Source: Oscillospiraceae bacterium
GTDB lineage: Bacteria; Bacillota_A; Clostridia; Oscillospirales; Ruminococcaceae
Reading direction: 5' to 3'
Length of the DNA: 5,178 nt
Assembly (NCBI GenBank): GCA_017523995.1
Contig: JAFWUX010000042.1
Location: 1 to 5,178, forward strand
The position numbers were made by a program, and so were the translations under genes. Under the pieces are notes generated by a model. That model searched no databases. It was not told where the DNA came from and worked only from the letters and a program-made list of their open reading frames with translations. Below, one piece after another: positions 1-5,178 of the stretch. Position 1 is the first letter of the stretch, and each line of letters opens with the position of its first letter.

Positions 1-1
1 A

Positions 2-1627
2 AGAGCAAATGGTGTGTTCCCAATGCCGTTTGCAGATAAACTGCTATATATTGCAGGCGATTATCCTCAATATGCTACCGGAAAAAGGGCAGATAACAGA
101 TTGTTTTATCAGGCATATCTCGAACAGCTCGGCCGCTGGCACAACAGCCCGTATACGCACCCGGCCGTTGATGCGGTCTATACATATATCTCGCAGGGAA
201 CGCTGATGAAAGACCTGATCGACTGCCATGTCCTGACACTTGATGAGGAAACCGGTCAGCTTGCCGATAAGGCCATGATTGCCGGCATTGCGCAGGCGGA
301 TGCGTTTGTACGGTTCCGGGTGTGGGGCGGAGAAATACAGGAAACATGGCTGGATAACTCGCTCTATGACAGCTTCATTGCATGGAACGGCAGCGAAAGT
401 GAACAGACAGATCTTTGTTATGCGACCGGCAATACAGAGCCGATCACGTATAAGCATCCGTCCAAAATCCGGAATACCGGAGACAAGGCAAAGCTGATCT
501 CTGCAAACGATGAAAGCGGCTTTACCTACCGCGGAAGGTTTGCCGATAAAACGGAAGCGATTTCCGTCAGCTACGACTTCTCCCAGAAGATGCACAATGC
601 GGTCCGCTGGCTGATTCAGCGGCAGGGTATTCCGTTTGATACCATGACGCTGCTTGTCTGGACAAGCAGCCTTGCAGACCCGCCCGGTATTCTGGGTGAG
701 GCCTGCGACCCGGATGTTGAAGAATACTTCGCGCAGGAGATCAGGCCGGACACCGAGCCGCTCTACAGAGATTTTCTCCGCAGGCAGATTTTCGGCACAA
801 AGGATTTCGCGATCGACAGCAAGGTCATGCTCATGGGCGTGGATGCCGCAACGACCGGACGGCTCTCGATTGCAATGTACGAAGAACTGGAACACTCCCG
901 CCTGCTGGAACAGCTTGTCACATGGCACGCAGAAACGGCTGCGCTGCGGTATTATACGAAGCAGAAAAAGAGCATTCCCAATTCCTTTGCCGTCAGGGAA
1001 ATCATCAACTGCGCATACGGCATGGAAAACGGCAAGGGCTTTTTAGAAGCGAAGCCGGAGATCGTCAAGGACAATGTGCTGCGGCTGCTTCCCTGCATCA
1101 CACAGGGACGGCATATTCCCGCAGACATCGTGCAGAATCTTGTGAAAAAAGCATCCAACCCGCTCGCTTATGAGCACGGCTACAATCACCGCACCGTTCT
1201 GGAAACCGCCTGCGGCATGATCCGCAAGCAAAATATTGAGCAAAAGAAAGGAGTCACCTCTATGGCTTTTGATCCGAATGAAACCGACCGCAGCTATCTG
1301 TTCGGCTGCCTGCTGGCGATCGCGGATGCAGCGGAAAATGCATCCTACGACGAAGCGGACAGAGGCAAGCGCGTCACCAATGCCAAGCGTTACTGGAGTA
1401 TGTTTGCGAGCCGCCCGTCCACTACATGGGCGAAGATCGAATCACAGCTTCGCGTGTACATGATCAAGCTCGGCACCAAGAGCATTTACTACGAAAAAAT
1501 GCTGAATGAAGTTATGTCCAGATTCGATCTGAATGCGTTTGCGGACAACAGCCCGCTGACATCGAACTATCTGCTCGGTTATCACCATTTCAATGCTGAG
1601 ATCTATAAGAAAAAAGAGGAGGATTAA
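2..1627 (+). CDS. cas8c: Cas8c (Csd1), large subunit of type I-C Cascade, 5'-truncated by window edge
   Basis: Cas8c is the large subunit of the type I-C effector; in this family it recognises the PAM and helps open target DNA. The frame is open from position 2 with no start codon in a sensible place, giving 541 visible residues. The GTG at 14 is internal, because the visible sequence begins in the conserved block that reads FADKLLYIAGDY here. Known Cas8c proteins have roughly 60-90 residues before this block, so the true start lies upstream. Other family blocks are LISANDESGFTYRGRF (about visible residues 165-180), AVRWLIQRQG, a MGVDAATTGRLSIAMYEEL segment, and GRHIPADIVQNLVKKASNP. The C-terminal about 120 residues are also made separately as Cas11c (see 1262-1627). 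The gene ends 3 bp before cas7c. No frameshift or internal stop is seen. The subtype call is strong; PAM specificity cannot be read from the sequence. Confidence 0.96.
   Translation, partial: RANGVFPMPFADKLLYIAGDYPQYATGKRADNRLFYQAYLEQLGRWHNSPYTHPAVDAVYTYISQGTLMKDLIDCHVLTLDEETGQLADKAMIAGIAQADAFVRFRVWGGEIQETWLDNSLYDSFIAWNGSESEQTDLCYATGNTEPITYKHPSKIRNTGDKAKLISANDESGFTYRGRFADKTEAISVSYDFSQKMHNAVRWLIQRQGIPFDTMTLLVWTSSLADPPGILGEACDPDVEEYFAQEIRPDTEPLYRDFLRRQIFGTKDFAIDSKVMLMGVDAATTGRLSIAMYEELEHSRLLEQLVTWHAETAALRYYTKQKKSIPNSFAVREIINCAYGMENGKGFLEAKPEIVKDNVLRLLPCITQGRHIPADIVQNLVKKASNPLAYEHGYNHRTVLETACGMIRKQNIEQKKGVTSMAFDPNETDRSYLFGCLLAIADAAENASYDEADRGKRVTNAKRYWSMFASRPSTTWAKIESQLRVYMIKLGTKSIYYEKMLNEVMSRFDLNAFADNSPLTSNYLLGYHHFNAEIYKKKEED
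1245..1253 (+). promoter_or_regulatory. Internal ribosome binding site for Cas11c
   Basis: AGAAAGGAG lies inside the cas8c coding sequence, 8 nt before the in-frame ATG at 1262. It encodes part of the EQKKGVTSM stretch of Cas8c. It closely matches the anti-Shine-Dalgarno consensus and is comparable to the AGGAGG (1617-1622) that serves cas7c. This site decides the Cas11c start. Confidence 0.85.
1262..1627 (+). CDS. cas11c: Cas11c, small Cascade subunit from an internal start within cas8c
   Basis: In type I-C systems the small subunit Cas11c is known to be translated separately from a start inside cas8c, in the same frame, and several copies line the belly of Cascade. Here ATG 1262 is in the cas8c frame (visible codon 421). 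It is preceded by AGAAAGGAG (1245-1253) with an 8-nt gap, an excellent Shine-Dalgarno placement. The product, starting MAFDPNETDRSYLFG and ending IYKKKEED, has 121 residues. That fits the roughly 14-kDa size known for Cas11c and the predicted helical character of the family. It shares its stop codon with cas8c and is followed 3 bp later by cas7c. What is seen is the start, ribosome binding site, frame and length; that it is made as a separate protein is inferred from the family. Confidence 0.85.
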   Translation: MAFDPNETDRSYLFGCLLAIADAAENASYDEADRGKRVTNAKRYWSMFASRPSTTWAKIESQLRVYMIKLGTKSIYYEKMLNEVMSRFDLNAFADNSPLTSNYLLGYHHFNAEIYKKKEED

Positions 1628-1630
1628 ACC

Positions 1631-2485
1631 ATGCTGAATCATAAGATTGATTTTTCGGTCATTATCACCGCGACGAACGCGAACCCCAACGGCGACCCGC
1701 TCAACGGCAACCGTCCCCGCGAGGCCTTCGACGGCTGCGGCGAGATCTCCGATGTCTGCATCAAGCGCAAGATCAGAAACCGCCTGCAGGATATGGGCGA
1801 GAAGATCTTTGTGCAGTCCGACGACCGCTGCGATGACGGCTGCGATTCCCTGCACGCCCGCGCCGGTCAGAATGCGGCGCTCAAAGCGATCATGAACGGC
1901 AAAAACACAGACCGCGACGCCTTTGCAAAGGCTGCCTGTGAAGAATGGATCGACGTCCGCAGCTTCGGGCAGGTGTTTGCGTTCAAGGGCGACCCGGTTT
2001 CCGTCGGTGTGCGCGGCCCGGTCAGCATTCAGCAGGCGGTCAGCGTTTCTCCGGTCGATATCATCAGTATGCAGATCACCAAGAGCGTCAACGGTGAGAG
2101 CGGCAAGGAGAGCAAAGCCTCTGATACCATGGGCATGAAGCACCGCGTATCCTTCGGGCTGTATGTGATCCACGGCAGCATCAACTGCCAGCTTGCGGAA
2201 AAGACCGGCTTCTCCGACGAGGACGCCGCGAAGATCAAAGAGGCACTCTGCACGCTGTTCGAGAACGACGCATCCTCTGCAAGACCCGAGGGCAGCATGG
2301 AGGTCTGCCGCGTGTACTGGTGGGAGCATGACTGCAAAACGCCGAAGGTCAGCTCCGCAAAGGTACACCGTGCACTGAACATCACGCTGAAAGACGGCGT
2401 TTCCGCGCCGCGCAGCTTTGACGATTACGAGATTACGCTTGCCAAGATCGACGGTGTAAAACCGGAGATCATTGAGCTGATGTGA
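1631..2485 (+). CDS. cas7c: Cas7c (Csd2), backbone subunit of type I-C Cascade
   Basis: Cas7c is the RAMP-fold (RRM-like) protein that polymerises along the crRNA spacer to form the Cascade backbone. The 284-residue length is usual for Csd2. Typical blocks are NANPNGDPLNGNRPR (residues 16-30), followed by the ISDVCIKRKIRNR helix, then FGQVFAFKG, VRGPVSIQQAVSVSPVDIISMQITKSVN (about 127-154, given here only as a block position), and DTMGMKHRVSFGLYVIHGSIN (from residue 165). The C-terminal part has the characteristic EVCRVYWWEHD. The start is ATG 1631, preceded by AGGAGG (1617-1622) with an 8-nt gap; this is one of the strongest ribosome binding sites in the window and suits a subunit needed in many copies. 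It lies 3 bp after cas8c/cas11c, and its stop TGA overlaps the cas4 ATG by 1 bp. Confidence 0.97.
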   Translation: MLNHKIDFSVIITATNANPNGDPLNGNRPREAFDGCGEISDVCIKRKIRNRLQDMGEKIFVQSDDRCDDGCDSLHARAGQNAALKAIMNGKNTDRDAFAKAACEEWIDVRSFGQVFAFKGDPVSVGVRGPVSIQQAVSVSPVDIISMQITKSVNGESGKESKASDTMGMKHRVSFGLYVIHGSINCQLAEKTGFSDEDAAKIKEALCTLFENDASSARPEGSMEVCRVYWWEHDCKTPKVSSAKVHRALNITLKDGVSAPRSFDDYEITLAKIDGVKPEIIELM

Positions 2486-3147
2486 TGCTCCGCGAAGAGG
2501 ATTACCTGATGCTCTCCGGACTGCAGCATTTTGCGTTCTGCCGCCGGCAGTGGGCGCTGATCCACATTGAACAGCAATGGGCGGAAAATTTCCGCACCGC
2601 CGACGGCAGACTGATGCATGACCGTGCGCATGACAGCGATTTCCGCGAAAAGCGCGGGGACGTTATCATCACGCGCGCCATGCAGGTATCGTCTGCGGCG
2701 CTGGGCATCAGCGGTGAATGCGATATCGTGGAATTTCACAAAGCAGCGGACGGCATCCGCGTAAACGGTCTGGACGGCACATATCAGGTGATCCCGGTGG
2801 AGTATAAGCGCGGGAAGCCGAAAGAAGATGACTGCGATGCCGTGCAGCTCTGTGCGCAGGCACTCTGCCTTGAGGAAATGCTCTGCTGTGAAATCCCGCA
2901 GGCTTATCTGTACTACGGCGAGACCCGCAGAAGGCAGACCGTTGCACTGGATGCGGTGCTCCGAAAGCGTACAGCCGATATGATCGCGGAAATGCACGAG
3001 CTGTTCCGGCGGCAGCATACACCGAAGGCCAGACGCACCAAAGCCTGCAATGCCTGCTCTCTGAAGGATGTCTGTCTGCCGGTGCTGGAAAAAAAGCGCA
3101 GTGCGGCGGATTATCTGGCTGAAGCACTGAAAGGCGGTGATCCATGA
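2485..3147 (+). CDS. cas4: Cas4, RecB-like 4Fe-4S nuclease for spacer acquisition
   Basis: Cas4 acts with Cas1-Cas2 during adaptation; in type I-C it is known to recognise and trim the PAM-containing end of prespacers so that spacers are inserted in a functional orientation. The 220-residue protein shows the four cluster cysteines, Cys19 (in FCRRQW) and Cys188, Cys191 and Cys197 (in CNACSLKDVC). It also has the RecB-type nuclease residues: His45 (LMHDRAH), Asp80 (GECDIVEF), Glu106 and Lys108 (PVEYKRGK), and the following DAVQLCAQALCLEE helix with Gln121/Gln125. I chose ATG 2485, which forms a TGATG overlap with the cas7c stop. A GTG at 2482 in the same frame would add one residue and cannot be excluded. 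The ribosome binding site is weak (GAG, 2474-2476), so re-initiation from cas7c is likely. All key residues look intact. Confidence 0.96.
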   Translation: MLREEDYLMLSGLQHFAFCRRQWALIHIEQQWAENFRTADGRLMHDRAHDSDFREKRGDVIITRAMQVSSAALGISGECDIVEFHKAADGIRVNGLDGTYQVIPVEYKRGKPKEDDCDAVQLCAQALCLEEMLCCEIPQAYLYYGETRRRQTVALDAVLRKRTADMIAEMHELFRRQHTPKARRTKACNACSLKDVCLPVLEKKRSAADYLAEALKGGDP

Positions 3148-4175
3148 AAAAGCTGCTCAATACACTTTATATCACAACACCGGACAGATATCTTTCGCTG
3201 GACGGCGAAAATGTTGTTGTTTCTGAAAATCATAAAGAGATCGCGAGAATGCCGCTGCACAATCTGGAACGCATCATGGCATTCGGTTGTGCAGGCGCAA
3301 GCCCGGCACTCATGGGAAAATGCGTCTCCGAATCGCGGGAGCTGGTGTTCATGTCACGCTCCGGCAGATTCCTTGCGCGTGCAGAGGGCGAGGTCAGCGG
3401 CAATGTCCTGCTGCGGCGGACACAGTACCGCATCGCAGACAGCCCGGAGCAGAGCCTCGGCATCGCACGGAACATGATCGCAGCAAAGCTTTACAACAGC
3501 AGGTGGACGCTCGAACGCACCATGCGGGATCACGGAATGCGCATCGACCTTGCAAAATTTGAAGAAAAATCCGCCTATCTGCAGAGCAGCATTCAGACGG
3601 CAATGTCCGCTCCGGATGCTGACAGTCTGCGCGGCATTGAGGGTGAAGCGGCAAGCGTGTATTTCTCCGTATTCGACGACATGATCCTGCAGCAGAAAGA
3701 AGCGTTCCGGTTCACCGGAAGAAACCGCCGTCCGCCGCTTGACCGCGTCAATGCGCTGCTTTCGTTTGCGTACTCGCTCTGCACAAGCATGTGTACATCC
3801 GCGCTGGAAGCCGTCGGGCTTGACCCGTATGTCGGTTTTCTGCATACAGACAGACCGGGCAGACGTTCTCTTGCGCTGGATCTGGTCGAGGAATTCCGCG
3901 CGCTGATGTGCGACCGGTTTGTACTGACGCTTATCAACAAGCGAACAATTTCACCGGAGCAGTTCGATGTGCGGGAAGACGGAGCCGTTCTGCTGCATGA
4001 CGACGGCCGCAAAGCATTTCTCACCGCATGGCAGAAGCGCAAGGACGATGAGATCCGGCATCCGTTCCTGGATGAGAAGGTACAGTGGGGCATGCTTCCA
4101 TATGTACAGGCACTTTTGCTTGCGCGGTATCTGCGCGGCGATCTGGACGCATATCCGCCCTTTTTATGGAAATAA
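3144..4175 (+). CDS. cas1: Cas1, CRISPR integrase
   Basis: Cas1 is the metal-dependent integrase that, as a Cas1-Cas2 complex, inserts prespacers at the leader-repeat junction. The protein has 343 residues, the usual length for type I-C Cas1. The N-terminal beta-rich domain (MKKLLNTLYITTPDRYLSL onward) is followed by the helical catalytic domain. The expected metal ligands are present: Glu166 in RGIEGEAA, His234 in GFLHTDRPGRRSLALDL, and Asp246/Glu249 in ALDLVEEFR. The C-terminal MLPYVQALLLARYLRGDLDAYPPF block is typical of the type I-C branch. ATG 3144 overlaps the cas4 stop in an ATGA arrangement, so translation is probably coupled; AAAGG (3130-3134) is a possible ribosome binding site. No missing catalytic residue or frameshift is seen. 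Confidence 0.98.
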   Translation: MKKLLNTLYITTPDRYLSLDGENVVVSENHKEIARMPLHNLERIMAFGCAGASPALMGKCVSESRELVFMSRSGRFLARAEGEVSGNVLLRRTQYRIADSPEQSLGIARNMIAAKLYNSRWTLERTMRDHGMRIDLAKFEEKSAYLQSSIQTAMSAPDADSLRGIEGEAASVYFSVFDDMILQQKEAFRFTGRNRRPPLDRVNALLSFAYSLCTSMCTSALEAVGLDPYVGFLHTDRPGRRSLALDLVEEFRALMCDRFVLTLINKRTISPEQFDVREDGAVLLHDDGRKAFLTAWQKRKDDEIRHPFLDEKVQWGMLPYVQALLLARYLRGDLDAYPPFLWK

Positions 4176-4178
4176 GCG

Positions 4179-4469
4179 ATGTTTATACTGATCACCTATG
4201 ATGTCAATACCGAGGATGCCGCAGGCAGAAAAAGGCTGCGGCGGATCGCAAAAACCTGTGTGAATTACGGAATCCGCGTGCAGAATTCCGTCTTTGAATG
4301 TCAGGCCGATGCGGCGCAGTGGCGGATGCTGAAAGCGAAGCTGCTCGGCGAGATCAACCCGGAAAAGGATTCTCTCCGTTTTTACTTTCTGAATGACAAT
4401 CAGCGTGCAAAAGCGGAGCATCACGGTTCCAAGGAGACGCTTGCGGTTGATGAGCCGCTGGTGCTCTAG
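4179..4469 (+). CDS. cas2: Cas2, structural partner of Cas1 in spacer integration
   Basis: Cas2 dimers bridge two Cas1 dimers to form the integration complex. The 96-residue ferredoxin-like protein begins MFILITYDVNT, with the conserved Asp8 at the end of the first strand. It then has the type I-C-like RRIAKTCVNYGIRVQNSVFEC (about residues 21-41, a block position) and EKDSLRFYFLND (62-73), and ends EPLVL. ATG 4179 lies 3 bp after the cas1 stop; only a weak GGA (4168-4170) precedes it, so coupling to cas1 is likely. It is the last gene before the leader. The length and motifs are normal for the family. Confidence 0.97.
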   Translation: MFILITYDVNTEDAAGRKRLRRIAKTCVNYGIRVQNSVFECQADAAQWRMLKAKLLGEINPEKDSLRFYFLNDNQRAKAEHHGSKETLAVDEPLVL

Positions 4470-4470
4470 T

Positions 4471-4543
4471 GCGAACCGGAAGCAAACAGAAAAAGCCACG
4501 GGGATTCGCACCGGGTTTTCCGGTGGTTCCGCGCGCGAACCGG
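4471..4543. repeat. Paired 9-bp direct repeats GCGAACCGG in the leader
   Basis: GCGAACCGG occurs at 4471-4479, directly after the cas2 stop, and again at 4535-4543. The second copy overlaps the 13-bp repeat that starts at 4540. The GAACC core is complementary to the GGTTC found at 4525-4529 and 4545-4549, so alternative pairings are possible. The function is unknown. Confidence 0.6.
4509..4525. repeat. Short inverted repeat CACCGG-N5-CCGGTG in the leader
   Basis: CACCGG (4509-4514) and CCGGTG (4520-4525) are perfect reverse complements around a GTTTT loop. The hairpin is GC-rich but is followed by GTTCC, not a T-run, so it is not a convincing intrinsic terminator for the cas operon. It may be a structural or protein-binding element. 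Confidence 0.5.
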
Positions 4544-4552
4544 TGGTTCCGC
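4520..4552. repeat. Tandem 13-bp direct repeat CCGGTGGTTCCGC, period 20 bp
   Basis: The sequence CCGGTGGTTCCGC is present exactly at 4520-4532 and 4540-4552. The start-to-start distance is 20 bp, close to two helical turns, so both copies would face nearly the same side of the DNA. The second copy also takes part in the inverted repeat GAACC-GGT-GGTTC (4537-4549). It may be a duplicated binding site in the leader; no known factor is recognised. Confidence 0.65.
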
Positions 4553-4576
4553 CGGCATACAAAACGGAATATTTGT

Positions 4577-4628
4577 CAAAAATGCTGATAGGATCCGCGG
4601 AGATCCGGTTTTATTTTCGGCATTTTTG
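4577..4628. repeat. 9-bp inverted repeat abutting the leader-repeat junction
   Basis: CAAAAATGC (4577-4585) and GCATTTTTG (4620-4628) are perfect reverse complements enclosing 34 bp, and the right arm ends 2 bp before repeat 1. In RNA it could close a stem around the inner GGATC/GATCC hairpin; in DNA it could be a paired binding site next to the integration point. Both roles are inference. Confidence 0.65.
4591..4617 (+). terminator. Weak terminator-like hairpin in the leader
   Basis: GGATC (4591-4595) and GATCC (4602-4606) form a 5-bp stem with a 6-nt loop, followed after GG by the T-rich tract TTTTATTTT (4609-4617). It could end cas-operon transcripts before the array. The stem is short and an array promoter upstream of it would have to read through, so it may instead be just a leader structure. 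Confidence 0.25.
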
Positions 4629-4630
4629 CT

Positions 4631-5178
4631 GTCACCCCCTTCACAGGGGGTGTGGATTGAAATGACCTGTCCCGATTACGGACAGAGAACCGAATGCAGT
4701 CACCCCCTTCACAGGGGGTGTGGATTGAAATTCCCCGCCGGGGCAGAAGAAGCACCCGACGGGAAGTCACCCCCTTCACAGGGGGTGTGGATTGAAATAG
4801 AGCAATGACAATACTCATATGTTTCATCTCGGTCACCCCCTTCACAGGGGGTGTGGATTGAAATAGATCATCTTCGATAACGGAAATGCGCTGTGTCACG
4901 TCACCCCCTTCACAGGGGGTGTGGATTGAAATTATTTTTTCAATCAGTGGTTTTAATCTTGGTCTGGTTACCCCCTTCACAGGGGGTGTGGATTGAAATC
5001 CTCTGATTATCGCAATAACCTTGATCCTCTTAGTCACCCCCTTCACAGGGGGTGTGGATTGAAATATCAATAGGCCGGATAACTGAATAAGCACCAGCTG
5101 TCACCCCCTTCACAGGGGGTGTGGATTGAAATCTTTTGATGTGGGTGCTGTGACTGATCTTCAATTGTCACCCCCTTC
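4631..5178 (+). CRISPR. Type I-C CRISPR array, leader end; 8 full repeats and a partial ninth
   Basis: The repeat is 33 bp; it starts GTCACCCCCTTC, continues ACAGGGGGT, and ends GTGGATTGAAAT. Full copies are at 4631-4663, 4699-4731, 4766-4798, 4832-4864, 4900-4932, 4967-4999, 5033-5065 and 5100-5132; 5167-5178 is the first 12 nt of a ninth, so the array continues past the window. Seven full copies are identical and the sixth has one change. The eight spacers are 33-35 bp (35, 34, 33, 35, 34, 33, 34, 34) and all differ. The repeat folds as CACCCCC/GGGGGTG (repeat positions 3-9 with 16-22), plus a possible T10-A15 pair. Known Cas5c processing cuts at the base of such a stem, which would leave the 11-nt 5' handle UGGAUUGAAAU. 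The final T is constant after every GAAA, so it belongs to the repeat. No spacer matches the window by eye. Confidence 0.99.
4967..4999 (+). repeat. Variant CRISPR repeat 6 (C3 to T)
   Basis: This copy reads GTTACCCCC where the other seven full copies read GTCACCCCC; the remaining positions match. The change is at repeat position 3, the base pair at the foot of the hairpin. It turns C-G into a U-G wobble, so the fold is largely kept beside the expected Cas5c cleavage site. Confidence 0.95.

Larger units (their letters stand above)
4470..4630 (+). promoter_or_regulatory. CRISPR leader between cas2 and the first repeat
   Basis: This 161-bp stretch has no supportable gene and sits where the leader belongs, between cas2 and repeat 1. 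Leaders carry the array promoter and the signals that direct Cas1-Cas2 to the first repeat. Its cas2-side half is GC-rich and full of short repeats (GCGAACCGG twice, CCGGTGGTTCCGC twice, CACCGG/CCGGTG inverted). Its repeat-side half is richer in A and T and holds a long-range inverted repeat (4577-4628). I could not find a -35/-10 pair with good spacing; TTGTCA at 4573-4578 resembles a -35 but no fitting -10 follows. The orientation of the repeats, with GATTGAAAT at the downstream end, supports transcription on the + strand away from cas2. Confidence 0.85.

Noticed and set aside
14..16. GTG at 14 as the start of cas8c
   Set aside because: The frame is open to the window edge and conserved Cas8c sequence is already under way at this point, so the real start is upstream.
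44..928. A 294-codon open frame on the - strand opposite cas8c
   Set aside because: It is antisense to conserved Cas8c blocks and shows no recognisable domain.
1442..2368. A 308-codon open frame on the - strand opposite cas8c and cas7c
   Set aside because: It is a shadow of GC-rich coding sequence; the + strand carries clear Cas7c and Cas8c family motifs.
4573..4594. TTGTCA with TAGGAT as an array promoter
   Set aside because: The spacing of about 10 bp is far too short for a sigma-70 type promoter and TAGGAT is a poor -10.
4393..4665. A 90-codon + strand open frame spanning the end of cas2, the leader and repeat 1
   Set aside because: It runs out of frame through cas2 and into the repeat, has no ribosome binding site and no family resemblance.
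4626..4808. A + strand open frame across repeats 1-3
   Set aside because: It is made only of repeat and spacer sequence with no ribosome binding site.
4576..5094. A 172-codon open frame on the - strand across the array, with recurring STPPVKGVT peptides
   Set aside because: The peptide is the translation of the CRISPR repeat itself; such array-derived frames are a well-known annotation artefact.

Overview
The window holds most of a type I-C CRISPR-Cas locus, all on the + strand. In order it carries the 3' part of cas8c (with an internal start for the small subunit Cas11c), cas7c, cas4, cas1, cas2, a leader of about 160 bp, and the first eight full repeats of a CRISPR array. A ninth repeat is cut by the window end. 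The gene order, the family motifs and a repeat ending in GTGGATTGAAAT all agree on subtype I-C. cas3 and cas5c, which usually precede cas8c, are not in the window and probably lie just upstream.

Organism: the DNA is moderately GC-rich, the genes use strong AGGAGG-type ribosome binding sites, and the Cas proteins read like those of Clostridia. An anaerobic gut-type Firmicute (Ruminococcaceae/Oscillospiraceae-like) is my best guess. It is inference from general resemblance, not from a marker gene.

Layout: positions 2-4469 are almost gapless coding sequence. The gaps or overlaps are 3 bp (cas8c/cas7c), a 1-bp TGATG overlap (cas7c/cas4), a 4-bp ATGA overlap (cas4/cas1) and 3 bp (cas1/cas2), so one transcript with translational coupling is likely. 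Positions 4470-4630 are the non-coding leader, which is rich in short direct and inverted repeats. From 4631 on there are 33-bp repeats separated by 33-35-bp unique spacers.

How it works together: Cas8c, Cas11c and Cas7c, plus the off-window Cas5c, form the Cascade that carries crRNA and recognises target DNA for off-window Cas3. Cas1, Cas2 and Cas4 capture, trim and insert new spacers at the leader end. The repeat folds into a 7-8-bp hairpin. By analogy with known Cas5c cleavage at the stem base, it should leave the 11-nt handle UGGAUUGAAAU.

This is a known system type and looks intact as far as it is visible. The less routine points are the very clear internal Cas11c start, a 9-bp inverted repeat that encloses 34 bp and ends 2 bp before the first repeat, a 20-bp-period duplication in the leader, a stem-preserving variant in repeat 6, and a hairpin-forming spacer 1.
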